DNA of 35,417 bases from Sphingomonadaceae bacterium. Its GTDB lineage: Bacteria; Pseudomonadota; Alphaproteobacteria; Sphingomonadales; Sphingomonadaceae. Positions 24,965 through 33,492 of the stretch are shown here, one piece after another. Positions within the stretch are counted from its first letter, which is position 1. The number at the start of each line of letters is the position of its first letter. Position numbers and translations under genes: made by a program. The stretch lies in contig JACVCM010000029.1 of the NCBI GenBank assembly GCA_016742125.1, positions 1-35,417 of the forward strand, in the 5' to 3' direction. The notes under the pieces are model-generated. The model did not search any database. It was not told where the DNA came from and saw only the letters and a list, made by a program, of their open reading frames with translations.

Positions 24965-26179
24965 ATGACCGAAGCCTATATTTATGATGCGGTGCGAAGC
25001 CCGCGCGGCAAGGGGCGGCCCGATGGGGCGCTCCACGAAATCACCCCTGTCGATTTGGCCTCGCAGGTACTGGCCAGCATCCGCGACCGCAACGGGCTGT
25101 CGGGCGAGGAAGTCGAGGATGTGGCTTTCGGCGTGGTATCTCCCGTCGGCGAACAGGGCGCGGTGATCACGCGCACGGCGGTGCTTCAGGCAGGTTATCC
25201 GCACACGACCTCTGGCATCCAGGTCAACCGTTTCTGTGGTTCTGGCCTCGAAGCGTCGAACATCGCCGCCGCCAAGGTGAAATCGGGCGAATGCGACCTG
25301 GCCATTGGCGGCGGCATCGAGTCGATGAGCCGTGTACCGATGGGTTCGGACGGCGGCGCATGGCCGATCGATCCGCGTTCTGCCATTGCCAATTATTTCA
25401 TTCCGCAGGGCATCTCTGCTGACCTTATCGCCACGAAATATGGCTATAGCCGGGACGATGTCGACGCCTATGCCGTCGAAAGCCAGAAGCGCGCGGGACG
25501 CGCCTGGGCCGAAAAGCGTTTTGCCAAATCGATCCTGCCGATCAAGGACGTGATCGGTGAAGTCGTGCTGGACCATGACGAATTGATGCGGCCCGAAACA
25601 GACATGCAGTCGCTGGGTGCGTTGCAGCCGGCTTTCCAGATGATGGGCACGATGATGCCCGGCTTCGACGACATCGCGATCATGCGCTATCCCGAGATCG
25701 AAAAGGTCAACCATGTCCACCATGCAGGGAACAGTTCGGGCATCGTGGACGGCTCGGCTGCCGTGCTGATCGGCAACAAGGGAGCGGGCGAGAAATACGG
25801 CCTTAAGCCGCGCGCCCGGATCGTTTCGATGGCGTCCATTGGTTCGGAGCCCGCAATCATGCTTACAGGTCCCGAATTCGCCGCGCAAAAGGCGCTGGAA
25901 CGTGCAAAGATGACCAAAGGCGACATCGATGTGTGGGAATTGAACGAAGCCTTCGCCTCGGTCGTGCTGCGCTTCATGGAGGCGCTGAACATCGATCACA
26001 GCGACATTAACGTGAACGGCGGCGCGATTGCGATGGGGCATCCGCTGGGTGCGACCGGCGCGATGATCCTTGGGACGGTGCTGGACGAACTGGAACGCTC
26101 CGGCAAATCGACCGCGCTGACAACGCTTTGCATTGGTGCCGGCATGGGCACCGCCACCATTATCGAACGCGTGAATTGA
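24965..26179 (+). CDS. Acetyl-CoA C-acyltransferase (thiolase, FadA-like)
   Basis: A 404-residue thiolase starting at ATG 24965; the open frame extends upstream but overlaps the racemase gene. The acyl-accepting Cys91 is in NRFCGSGLEASN, the His359 motif is GGAIAMGHPLGATG and the second catalytic Cys389 is in LCIGAGMGTA. It would cleave 3-ketoacyl-CoA to acetyl- or propionyl-CoA plus a shortened acyl-CoA. Linkage to the racemase and the FadB-like enzyme supports a degradative role rather than acetoacetyl-CoA synthesis. The FadB-like gene follows after 11 bases with its own GAGGA ribosome binding site. Confidence 0.93.
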   Translation: MTEAYIYDAVRSPRGKGRPDGALHEITPVDLASQVLASIRDRNGLSGEEVEDVAFGVVSPVGEQGAVITRTAVLQAGYPHTTSGIQVNRFCGSGLEASNIAAAKVKSGECDLAIGGGIESMSRVPMGSDGGAWPIDPRSAIANYFIPQGISADLIATKYGYSRDDVDAYAVESQKRAGRAWAEKRFAKSILPIKDVIGEVVLDHDELMRPETDMQSLGALQPAFQMMGTMMPGFDDIAIMRYPEIEKVNHVHHAGNSSGIVDGSAAVLIGNKGAGEKYGLKPRARIVSMASIGSEPAIMLTGPEFAAQKALERAKMTKGDIDVWELNEAFASVVLRFMEALNIDHSDINVNGGAIAMGHPLGATGAMILGTVLDELERSGKSTALTTLCIGAGMGTATIIERVN

Positions 26180-26190
26180 GGACGACCAGC

Positions 26191-28386
26191 ATGACTTACA
26201 CTACTTTCTCGGTCGATGTGGATGCCGACGGCGTTGCGCTCCTCACCATCGACTTGCCAGGCGCTTCGATGAACGTCTGGAATGGCGCGCTGATTGAAGA
26301 ATTCGGCAAATGGGTCGATGATTTCACGACCAATGAGGCTATCAAGGGCGCGGTTATCACTTCGGGCAAAAAGTCCGGTTTCCTGGCAGGCGCCGACTTG
26401 ACCATGCTCGGTGGTGCGAAGGCGAACAGCGTCAAAGAGGCGTTCGACCAGGCCTTTGCGCTCAACGCGCTGCTGCGCAAGATGGAATCAGGCGGGCATT
26501 CGGCCAAGGACCTTGGCAGCGGCAAGGCTTCGGCCAAGCCAGTGGCTTGCGCAGTCAACGGATTGGCATTGGGTGGCGGGCTCGAACTCGCGCTTGCCTG
26601 CCACTATCGAGTCGTTGCCGACAATCCGAAGATTCAGCTCGGCACGCCGGAGGTCATGGTCGGGCTGCTCCCCGGCGGCGGCGGGACACAGCGTATTCCG
26701 CGCCTCATCGGGCTGCAAAATGCGGCGATGATGACCATACAGGGCAAGTCGCTCGATCCGGCAACGGCAAAGGCACAAGGGCTGGTGCACGAAGTCGTGC
26801 CCGCCGACGACGTGATTGCCAACGCAAAGGCATGGGTGAAAGCCAATCCCAAGGTTACGGCACCGTGGGACAAGAAGGATTTTAAATTCCCTGGCGGCGC
26901 AGGCGCAATGGACCCGCGTTCGGTACAGCTCTTTATCGGCCTCAACGCGATGGCGCACAAGGAAAGCAAGGGCAATTTCGACGCGGTGAAGGCGATCCTG
27001 TCCTGCCTCTATGAAGGCTCGATCCTGCCCTTTGACACAGCATTGCGTGTGGAATCGAAATATTTCACCAAGCTGTTGTCCGGGTCTCAGGCAAAGAACA
27101 TGATCCGCACCCTGTTCATCAACAAGCAGGCAGCGGAGAAGGGCGCTGGCCGTCCTGCCGGTGTGCCCCCGGTCGAGATCAGGAAGGTCGGCGTGCTCGG
27201 CGGCGGCCTCATGGGGTCCGGCATCACCCATGTCACGGTCAACGGCGGCATGGACGTGGTCGTACTCGACCGCAGCCTTGAAGATGCGAACAAGGCTGTC
27301 GATTACAGCCGCAAGATTATCGACAAGTCCGTCCAGCGCGGCAAGATGACCAAGGAAGCGGGCGACGCTTTCATGGCGCGAATCACGCCGACCGACAATT
27401 ATGACGACCTGAAAGACGTCGATCTCATTATCGAGGCGGTGTTCGAGCGGCCGGATGTAAAGGCCGATGTCATCAGGAAGGCCGAAGCGGTCATTCGTCC
27501 GGATGTTGTGTTCGCGTCGAATACCTCGACATTGCCGATTACGGGCCTTGCCAAAAACTCGGTGCGTCCAGACCAGTTTATCGGTCTGCATTTTTTCTCG
27601 CCGGTCGAGAAAATGCCCCTCTTGGAAATCATTCCGGGTGAACTTACCGGCGACCGCGCCCTGGCGGCGGCGTTCGATTACAATGCCACGATCCGGAAAA
27701 CGCCGATTGTGGTGAAGGATGTACGCGGTTTCTTCACCAATCGCGTCTTCCCACCCTATATGGGCGAGGCAATGAAGCTTGTGACGGAGGGCGTGAAGCC
27801 CGCGCTCATTGAAAACGCGGCAAAGGCGCTTGGCATGCCCATTGGTCCGCTGGCGTTGCTCGATGAGACTACGCTCCAGCTAGGCTATGATGTCATGCAA
27901 TCGACCAAAAAGGAACTGGGTGACGCATATCAGCCAAGCGGCACCGAAGACTTTATGGAGCTGATGGTCGTCAAACTTGGCCGTAAAGGCCGCCGCTTTG
28001 GCTCCGGCTTCTATGATTATGACGACAAGGGCGAGCGGCTTGGCCTATGGCAGGGCATGGCCGACCATTATCCGCTGGCCGAAAATCAGCCGAGCGTTGA
28101 GGAGGTCAAGCAACGCCTTCTCTACATCCAGCTCATCGCCACCGCACAATGTTATGAAGAAGAAGTCGTCCGCGATCCGCAAAGCGCCGATCTGGGTGCG
28201 ATTTTCGGCTGGGGCTTTGCACCCTATACCGGCGGGCCGATGAGCTATATCGACACGGTGGGTCTCGATAACTTCGTGCGCACGGCAGATAATCTGGCGC
28301 AGCGTTTCGGCCACCGTTTCGCACCGCCCAAGAGCTTTCGCGAGATGGCGGACAAGCACGAGACGCTTTACAAAAAAGCAGCTTGA
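26191..28386 (+). CDS. Bifunctional enoyl-CoA hydratase / 3-hydroxyacyl-CoA dehydrogenase (FadB/FadJ-like)
   Basis: A 731-residue two-domain enzyme; ATG 26191 is chosen because it follows the thiolase stop and has GAGGA upstream. Residues 1-300 are the crotonase domain, with the oxyanion-hole segment LAGADLTML and the catalytic glutamates Glu132 (LGGGLELALAC) and Glu154 (GTPEVMVGLLPGGGG). The dehydrogenase begins with the NAD-binding VGVLGGGLMGSG at 333-344. It has His467 in GLHFFSPVEKMPLLEI and continues with VKDVRGFFTNRVFPPYM to about 730. It hydrates enoyl-CoA and oxidises 3-hydroxyacyl-CoA. Together with thiolase and racemase it gives three of the four beta-oxidation steps; no acyl-CoA dehydrogenase lies in the window. 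Confidence 0.94.
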   Translation: MTYTTFSVDVDADGVALLTIDLPGASMNVWNGALIEEFGKWVDDFTTNEAIKGAVITSGKKSGFLAGADLTMLGGAKANSVKEAFDQAFALNALLRKMESGGHSAKDLGSGKASAKPVACAVNGLALGGGLELALACHYRVVADNPKIQLGTPEVMVGLLPGGGGTQRIPRLIGLQNAAMMTIQGKSLDPATAKAQGLVHEVVPADDVIANAKAWVKANPKVTAPWDKKDFKFPGGAGAMDPRSVQLFIGLNAMAHKESKGNFDAVKAILSCLYEGSILPFDTALRVESKYFTKLLSGSQAKNMIRTLFINKQAAEKGAGRPAGVPPVEIRKVGVLGGGLMGSGITHVTVNGGMDVVVLDRSLEDANKAVDYSRKIIDKSVQRGKMTKEAGDAFMARITPTDNYDDLKDVDLIIEAVFERPDVKADVIRKAEAVIRPDVVFASNTSTLPITGLAKNSVRPDQFIGLHFFSPVEKMPLLEIIPGELTGDRALAAAFDYNATIRKTPIVVKDVRGFFTNRVFPPYMGEAMKLVTEGVKPALIENAAKALGMPIGPLALLDETTLQLGYDVMQSTKKELGDAYQPSGTEDFMELMVVKLGRKGRRFGSGFYDYDDKGERLGLWQGMADHYPLAENQPSVEEVKQRLLYIQLIATAQCYEEEVVRDPQSADLGAIFGWGFAPYTGGPMSYIDTVGLDNFVRTADNLAQRFGHRFAPPKSFREMADKHETLYKKAA

Positions 28387-28397
28387 TCAAATCCAGG

Positions 28398-28436
28398 AAA
28401 AAGGGGCGGCTTCCCTGTCGGAAACCGCCCCTTTTC
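28398..28436. terminator. Bidirectional intrinsic terminator
   Basis: Arms AAAAGGGGCGGCTTCC (28399-28414) and GGAAACCGCCCCTTTT (28420-28435) pair with one mismatch around a CTGTC loop. The stem has A-runs and T-runs at its two ends, so it can stop transcripts from both directions. It lies between the convergent FadB-like and TonB-receptor genes. Confidence 0.88.
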
Positions 28437-28452
28437 GTTGTAAAATAATGAC

Positions 28453-31086
28453 TTAGAACTTCGCGCGTACGGTCAGGCCGTACATGCGGGGCTCCTCGAC
28501 AAATCCGATACGCGAACGGGCACCCGCCACACCACGCAACGGGGTATTGGCAGTAATGCCGCGCGTGATTTCATTGCTCAGGTTGGTACCCCACAGTTCA
28601 AAAGTGAAACGCTCATCAGGTGTGGTCAGGCCGATGCGCGCATTCATCTTGAAATAGGCATTCTGGAAGTCGAACGGAATCGGCAGGTTGTTGGTGTCCA
28701 GCGGGACCGTGCTGGTCCGCCTTTTGCTCGAATAGTTTATGTTGCCGTTGACCAGAAGGCCCCAGCCCGAGCTGTTGAGCGGGCCGTCATAGGTCAGGCC
28801 CATTACCCCGGTAAATTTGGGGGCGTTGGTCAGGCTGCCGCCGCAAAGCCGTTGAGCCGATGCGAGGGCCGCCGGTGCGACACCATTGGCGCAGTTGCGC
28901 GGATATCGGGAGTCCGCGTAAGTTGCGGAGAAGTTGCCGCTGATATGGTCGCTAAGCCTGCCAAACAGTTCGAGTTCCACGCCCGTGGACCGGGCGGAAT
29001 TCACATTGAAGGTGAGGAACTGGATGCCGGTAAACTCCAGCACCTGAAAATCGCTCATCTTCATATCGAAAATGGCAAGGTTCGCCTTGATGTTGCCAAA
29101 CGTCGCTTTTACGCCGACTTCGATCTGGTCGACTTTTTCAGATTTGAAGCTGGGGTCGGCATATTGCGGTGCCACGATGACCGGTGTTGGCTGCTGCAGG
29201 CCTGCAAGAATAGCACCGGAATTCAACAAGTTAGCTGACGTCGCATCTAGATTGAAACCGCCGGATTTGAAGCCGTGGCTATAGCCTGCATAGAATAGCA
29301 GATCTTCATTGGGTTTATAGCCGAGCTGCGCTGTATATGTGATTTCGTCATCTTTGAAGGTCTGCGCCCATTCCCGTGGAAGCGGAAGCAGTCTGCTGGC
29401 GAGCCCTCCGCCCAATGCGGTAGGCGCGGTCAGCGTGACTGGGGCAACAAAGGGGAAGCAGTTGATGCCAACGAGGCCGTTGATGATCGCCGTTCGCGTG
29501 GCAGCGGGCAATGCCGCCAACCCCGCTGCGAGACCCCCGTTAAGGGCCCCGGTGACGCTGGCTTGACAGGCCGGGTTGGATGCAGACAGCTGATCGAAGC
29601 TGGCGACCTTCTTTTCGTCCACATAGCGCGCGCCAAGTGTCAGGCTCAGCTTGTCCGTGAAGTTGATCACATTATGCGTGAAGATAGAAAAGGTAGTGGC
29701 TTCCTGATCGAACAGATTGACCGCGTTCGCGCCATTGGCATTGACCGGAATTCCGCCATTGCCGAACGCCGTGAGCGTGAAGAACGGGTTAGCTCCCAGA
29801 CCTGCAGGGGGAGCGAGTGTCGACGGACCCAGATTTCCCGCACTGGTCGCGCGCTGGAAATCGGCACCAAGCGTCATGACACCCTGCGCTTCGATATTTT
29901 CCTTCCCGTAAAAGCCGCCGATAAGCCAGTCGAGCTTGTCGTCGAAGGCCGTGCCCTGCAACCGGAGTTCCTGGGTAAACGTCTTGATATTGTCACCATT
30001 TGGCGGCGTGCCGGGAGCAGCCGTCACCCCCTTCGTTCCAACCGAATATAGCTGGAGGCCGACGAAATCGTCCTGGCTGGATTCCGATTTAAAGTCGCGA
30101 TAGGCGGTGATGGACGTCAGCTTTGCACCTCCGAAATCCCACTGTAATTCGCCCGACACTCCCCATTGTTCCGAACTGTTCAAATATTGTTGACCGTTCG
30201 TTGCGAGGTTCAACAATGCCGGACGGCCGAATTCAACCACGCCATCGCTGGCCAATCCGTTGGCCGCAAAAAATGGCGCCAACTCAGTCTCCCGCATTAC
30301 GACGGCATCGCAGCATTTTTCGTCGACTTCCGAATAGTCGGCAAGCAGGCGGATGCTGATGTCCGGACTGGGCTCGATATAGACCTGCCCGCGCAGCATG
30401 AAGCGATCGCGGTCATTACTCTCCGCACCGGTGGCGCTGGTGAGATATCCGTCGCGCTTACGCCATGTCCCCGAAAGCCTGACTGCGGCCAGGTCCTGCG
30501 CAACAGGTGCACTTATACCCGCCTGGACGTTCATGAAGTCATAATTGCCATAGCTGGCATTCACAAAGCCCTCGAATTCGGACAGGTTTGGTCGGCGGGT
30601 AGTGATGTTGAGCGCACCGGCCGACGTGTTCCGGCCGAATAGCGTTCCCTGCGGGCCGCGCAGGATTTCAAGGCGTTCCAGATCAACAAGATCGCCAAGA
30701 GCGACGCCCGGTCGGGACTGGTACACACCGTCGATAAACACGCCGACCGAACTTTCGAGACCGGTGTTGTTACCGGTCGTGCCGACGCCGCGTATCTTGA
30801 TTGATGTGCCTTGCGTTTCGGTTTGCGAAGACTGGATATTGAAGCTTGGCGAAATTGACGAGAGCGTCTTGATATCTGCAACGCCCTGACGTTCCAATGT
30901 TTCCGGAGCAACGGCAGTTACGGCCAGCGGAATGTCCTGCACGTCCATCGCGCGCAGCGTGGCAGTCACGATGATAGGTTCGTCGCCAGTATCTTCTTCG
31001 GCTTGAGGTGCTTCCTGCGCATACGCAGCAGGAACTAACATGGCGGTGCAAAGCGCAGCCGTCATCACATGATTAAATCGACGCAT
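28453..31086 (-). CDS. TonB-dependent outer-membrane receptor
   Basis: An 877-residue receptor. ATG 31086 is chosen over an upstream in-frame start because it follows the near-perfect ribosome binding site AAGGAGGAGAGAG and begins a standard signal peptide (MRRFNHVMTAALCTAMLVPAAYAQ, here cited as residues 1-24). A TonB-box-like EPIIVTATL segment lies near 36-44. The plug domain follows with SIKIRGVG and LRGPQGTLFGRNTSAGALNITTR near 140-165, then a long beta-barrel ending in aromatic Phe (LTVRAKF). It would import a siderophore or an organic nutrient with TonB energy. Sphingomonads often have dozens of these for complex organics. No partner permease is adjacent, so the substrate is unknown. 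It is divergent from the E1 fusion gene and may share its control. Confidence 0.92.
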   Translation of the reverse strand: MRRFNHVMTAALCTAMLVPAAYAQEAPQAEEDTGDEPIIVTATLRAMDVQDIPLAVTAVAPETLERQGVADIKTLSSISPSFNIQSSQTETQGTSIKIRGVGTTGNNTGLESSVGVFIDGVYQSRPGVALGDLVDLERLEILRGPQGTLFGRNTSAGALNITTRRPNLSEFEGFVNASYGNYDFMNVQAGISAPVAQDLAAVRLSGTWRKRDGYLTSATGAESNDRDRFMLRGQVYIEPSPDISIRLLADYSEVDEKCCDAVVMRETELAPFFAANGLASDGVVEFGRPALLNLATNGQQYLNSSEQWGVSGELQWDFGGAKLTSITAYRDFKSESSQDDFVGLQLYSVGTKGVTAAPGTPPNGDNIKTFTQELRLQGTAFDDKLDWLIGGFYGKENIEAQGVMTLGADFQRATSAGNLGPSTLAPPAGLGANPFFTLTAFGNGGIPVNANGANAVNLFDQEATTFSIFTHNVINFTDKLSLTLGARYVDEKKVASFDQLSASNPACQASVTGALNGGLAAGLAALPAATRTAIINGLVGINCFPFVAPVTLTAPTALGGGLASRLLPLPREWAQTFKDDEITYTAQLGYKPNEDLLFYAGYSHGFKSGGFNLDATSANLLNSGAILAGLQQPTPVIVAPQYADPSFKSEKVDQIEVGVKATFGNIKANLAIFDMKMSDFQVLEFTGIQFLTFNVNSARSTGVELELFGRLSDHISGNFSATYADSRYPRNCANGVAPAALASAQRLCGGSLTNAPKFTGVMGLTYDGPLNSSGWGLLVNGNINYSSKRRTSTVPLDTNNLPIPFDFQNAYFKMNARIGLTTPDERFTFELWGTNLSNEITRGITANTPLRGVAGARSRIGFVEEPRMYGLTVRAKF

Positions 31087-31168
31087 TTCTCTCTCCTCCT
31101 TCAAACCGGAGGTCTTTGCGGCTTTGTGCCTGTCCCGACGCACCGGCCATACATATTCACCGGTCCTG

Positions 31169-31184
31169 TTATTCCGGGGAATAA
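31169..31184. promoter_or_regulatory. 16-bp palindrome upstream of the TonB receptor gene
   Basis: TTATTCC and GGAATAA are perfect arms around GG, located about 85 bases upstream of the receptor start and 80 bases upstream of the E1 fusion gene. The layout suits an operator for a dimeric regulator. No regulator is encoded in the window. Confidence 0.45.
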
Positions 31185-31229
31185 GCTCTCTCGACGAATA
31201 TCCTATCGAAGAAATTTGCGACGTCCAGC

Positions 31230-31251
31230 AATTTAATCACGCGATTGAATT
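31230..31251. promoter_or_regulatory. Imperfect 22-bp inverted repeat just before the E1 fusion gene
   Basis: AATTTAATC (31230-31238) and GATTGAATT (31243-31251) match as inverted arms at 8 of 9 positions around ACGC. It lies 12 bases before the GTG start at 31264 and 48 bases before an alternative ATG at 31300. A repressor bound here would block transcription or initiation of the E1 gene. Confidence 0.4.
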
Positions 31252-31263
31252 CGCGGAAATCAT

Positions 31264-33492
31264 GTGGCTTTTATGGTCTGCCGCGCTATCAGGCGGCGCA
31301 TGTTCGACCGTGCAACGATTATCGATGAAACATTTTCCCGCCGCGTTGCCGCGCATGATTTTCCGGCCGCGCGGAGCAACGCTGCGCCCCATCCCGTGTC
31401 TGCGGACAAGCTGGTCGATTTGTTCGACAGCCAAATCATGAGTCGTCACCTCGACCTTTGGGCGCGGCGGTCGAAGGGCAAAACATTTTACTCCATAGGC
31501 AGCTCTGGACATGAGGGCACGGCCGCGATGGCAGCGGCTGCCAGAACCACTGATATGGCGTTTCTGCATTATCGCGACGGGGCTTTCCTGATTCAGCGCA
31601 AAAAGCAAGCTGGTGGGCTCACGCCGTTGTACGACATGGCGCTGAGTTTTGCGGCTTCGGCGGATGATCCGATTTCGGGGGGACGCCACAAGGTGCTCGG
31701 TTGCGCACAGACCTTCGTGCCGCCGCAGACCAGCACAATTGCTTCGCACCTGCCGAAGGCTGTGGGTGCCGCACATAGTATCGGCATGGCGCAGCGGTTG
31801 AAGTTCGACGATGCTGTGCTTCCCAAGGATGCTACCATTATCTGTTCGTTTGGCGACGCTTCAGCAAACCATTCAACGTCTCAAGGTGCGTTCAACTCCG
31901 CCTGTTGGGCTGCCTATCAGCATCTGCCTATGCCCATTGTTTTCCTGTGCGAGGACAACGGTATCGGTATATCGGTTCGTACGCCGGGCGGCTGGATCGA
32001 GGCGAATTTTTCGCAGCGTCCGGCGCTTCACTATGTTCAGTGCGATGGTGCGGACCTGAACGATGCGCTGCGAGGTTGTGAGGAGGCGGTGGCCTATTCG
32101 CGTTCGCGCCGGCGCCCGGTGTTTTTGCATATGCGCACGGTAAGGCTGATGGGCCATGCAGGCGCTGATGTCGAAGCAAGCTATTCGGCGCTCTCAAATA
32201 TCGAAGCAGCGGAAGCACAGGACCCACTGCTCCATAGCGCCCGGATTTTGCATGAACAGACGGGTATGTCCGCGGAGGATATTGTCGCGCGCTACGAAGA
32301 AATGCGCGCCCGCGTTGACCGCGTCGCGCAGGATGCGCTGGCGAAGCCGAGGCTGGAAACCGCTGCTGAAGTGATGACGTCCATCGATCCAGTCGTCGGT
32401 GCAAAGGCTTCGCCGTCACTCCCGGATAGCAAGGCGCGTGATGCACTGTTTGTCAACGATACGCGCAATCTCGCAAAACCCGTGACACTTGCGAAGAGTA
32501 TCAATTTTGCACTTGCAGACCTCATGTTACAATATCCGGGCATCGCGCTCTTTGGCGAAGATGTCGCGCGCAAGGGCGGCGTCTATGGTGTAACCCAGGG
32601 CTTGCAGGATAAATTCGGGGCAGCGCGTGTTTTTGACACGCTATTGGACGAGCAGACCATTTTAGGTCTGGCCATTGGCATGGGGCATAATGGTTTTGTT
32701 CCGATCCCCGAAATCCAGTTCCTCGCCTACCTCCACAATGCGGAGGACCAGATCCGCGGCGAGGCGGCGACGTTGTCCTTCTTTTCGAACCGGCAATATC
32801 GCAACCCGATGGTCGTGCGCATCGCCGGGCTACCATATCAAAAGGGCTTCGGCGGCCATTTTCACAATGACAACAGTCTCGCCGTGCTGACCGATATTCC
32901 GGGCATCATTGTGGCCTGTCCGTCGAATGCAGCGGACGCACCGGGAATGCTGCGCGAATGCGTGCGGCTGGCCAATGAGGATGGGCGTGTCGTTGTGTTT
33001 GTCGAGCCGATTGCGCTTTATCACACGACCGATTTGCTGGCTCCCGACGATGGGGCGTGGGCGGCGCCCTATGTTGCGCCGCACAAGGCCGACACGATTG
33101 CATTGGGCGCGCTGGCGCAGCATGGGGCAGGAACTGAACTCGCTATCATAACATATGGAAATGGTTATTATCTTTCCCGTCAAGCGGAACCAGAGCTGCG
33201 CGGTGCAGGCATCGATTTGCGCATCATCGATTTGCGCTGGCTGCATCCTCTGAATGAGGCGGCAATTGTTGCGGCGGTTGCCGATTGTAAGCATGTCTTG
33301 ATTGTGGACGAATGCCGCCGTTCGGGAAGTTTGAGTGAAAAACTGACGACAATATTGACAGAGGCAAGTCGGGGCGATGCGGTCAGCCGGATCACGGCAG
33401 AAGATTGCTTCATTCCACTCGGTCCGGCGGCCGAGCTTGTTTTGCCGAGCAAAGCGTCGATTGTCGAAGCGGCAAAGGCAGCCTTGGCATGA
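31264..33492 (+). CDS. Fused alpha/beta E1 component of a 2-oxoacid dehydrogenase (thiamine diphosphate-dependent)
   Basis: A 742-residue protein with both E1 halves. The alpha half (about 45-370) has the YSIGSSGHEG segment and a thiamine-diphosphate motif beginning GDASANHSTSQGAFN near 197 and ending CEDNGIGIS. This is GDA...DN rather than the textbook GDG...NN. The beta half (about 400-740) shows FGEDVARKGGVYGVTQGL, LDEQTILGLAIGMG and PEIQFLAYLHNAEDQIRGEA, typical of branched-chain or pyruvate E1 beta. It would decarboxylate a 2-oxoacid and pass the acyl group to a lipoyl carrier, but no E2 or E3 gene is nearby. The start is uncertain among GTG 31264, ATG 31273 and ATG 31300. The stop overlaps the next gene as ATGA. 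Confidence 0.88.
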   Translation: MAFMVCRAIRRRMFDRATIIDETFSRRVAAHDFPAARSNAAPHPVSADKLVDLFDSQIMSRHLDLWARRSKGKTFYSIGSSGHEGTAAMAAAARTTDMAFLHYRDGAFLIQRKKQAGGLTPLYDMALSFAASADDPISGGRHKVLGCAQTFVPPQTSTIASHLPKAVGAAHSIGMAQRLKFDDAVLPKDATIICSFGDASANHSTSQGAFNSACWAAYQHLPMPIVFLCEDNGIGISVRTPGGWIEANFSQRPALHYVQCDGADLNDALRGCEEAVAYSRSRRRPVFLHMRTVRLMGHAGADVEASYSALSNIEAAEAQDPLLHSARILHEQTGMSAEDIVARYEEMRARVDRVAQDALAKPRLETAAEVMTSIDPVVGAKASPSLPDSKARDALFVNDTRNLAKPVTLAKSINFALADLMLQYPGIALFGEDVARKGGVYGVTQGLQDKFGAARVFDTLLDEQTILGLAIGMGHNGFVPIPEIQFLAYLHNAEDQIRGEAATLSFFSNRQYRNPMVVRIAGLPYQKGFGGHFHNDNSLAVLTDIPGIIVACPSNAADAPGMLRECVRLANEDGRVVVFVEPIALYHTTDLLAPDDGAWAAPYVAPHKADTIALGALAQHGAGTELAIITYGNGYYLSRQAEPELRGAGIDLRIIDLRWLHPLNEAAIVAAVADCKHVLIVDECRRSGSLSEKLTTILTEASRGDAVSRITAEDCFIPLGPAAELVLPSKASIVEAAKAALA

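Noticed and set aside
24872..26041. A 389-codon minus-strand open frame opposite the thiolase gene
   Set aside because: Same reasoning: the thiolase on the plus strand is certain, and the antisense frame shows no domain.
26488..27591. A 367-codon minus-strand open frame opposite the FadB-like gene
   Set aside because: Antisense shadow of a clearly coding frame.
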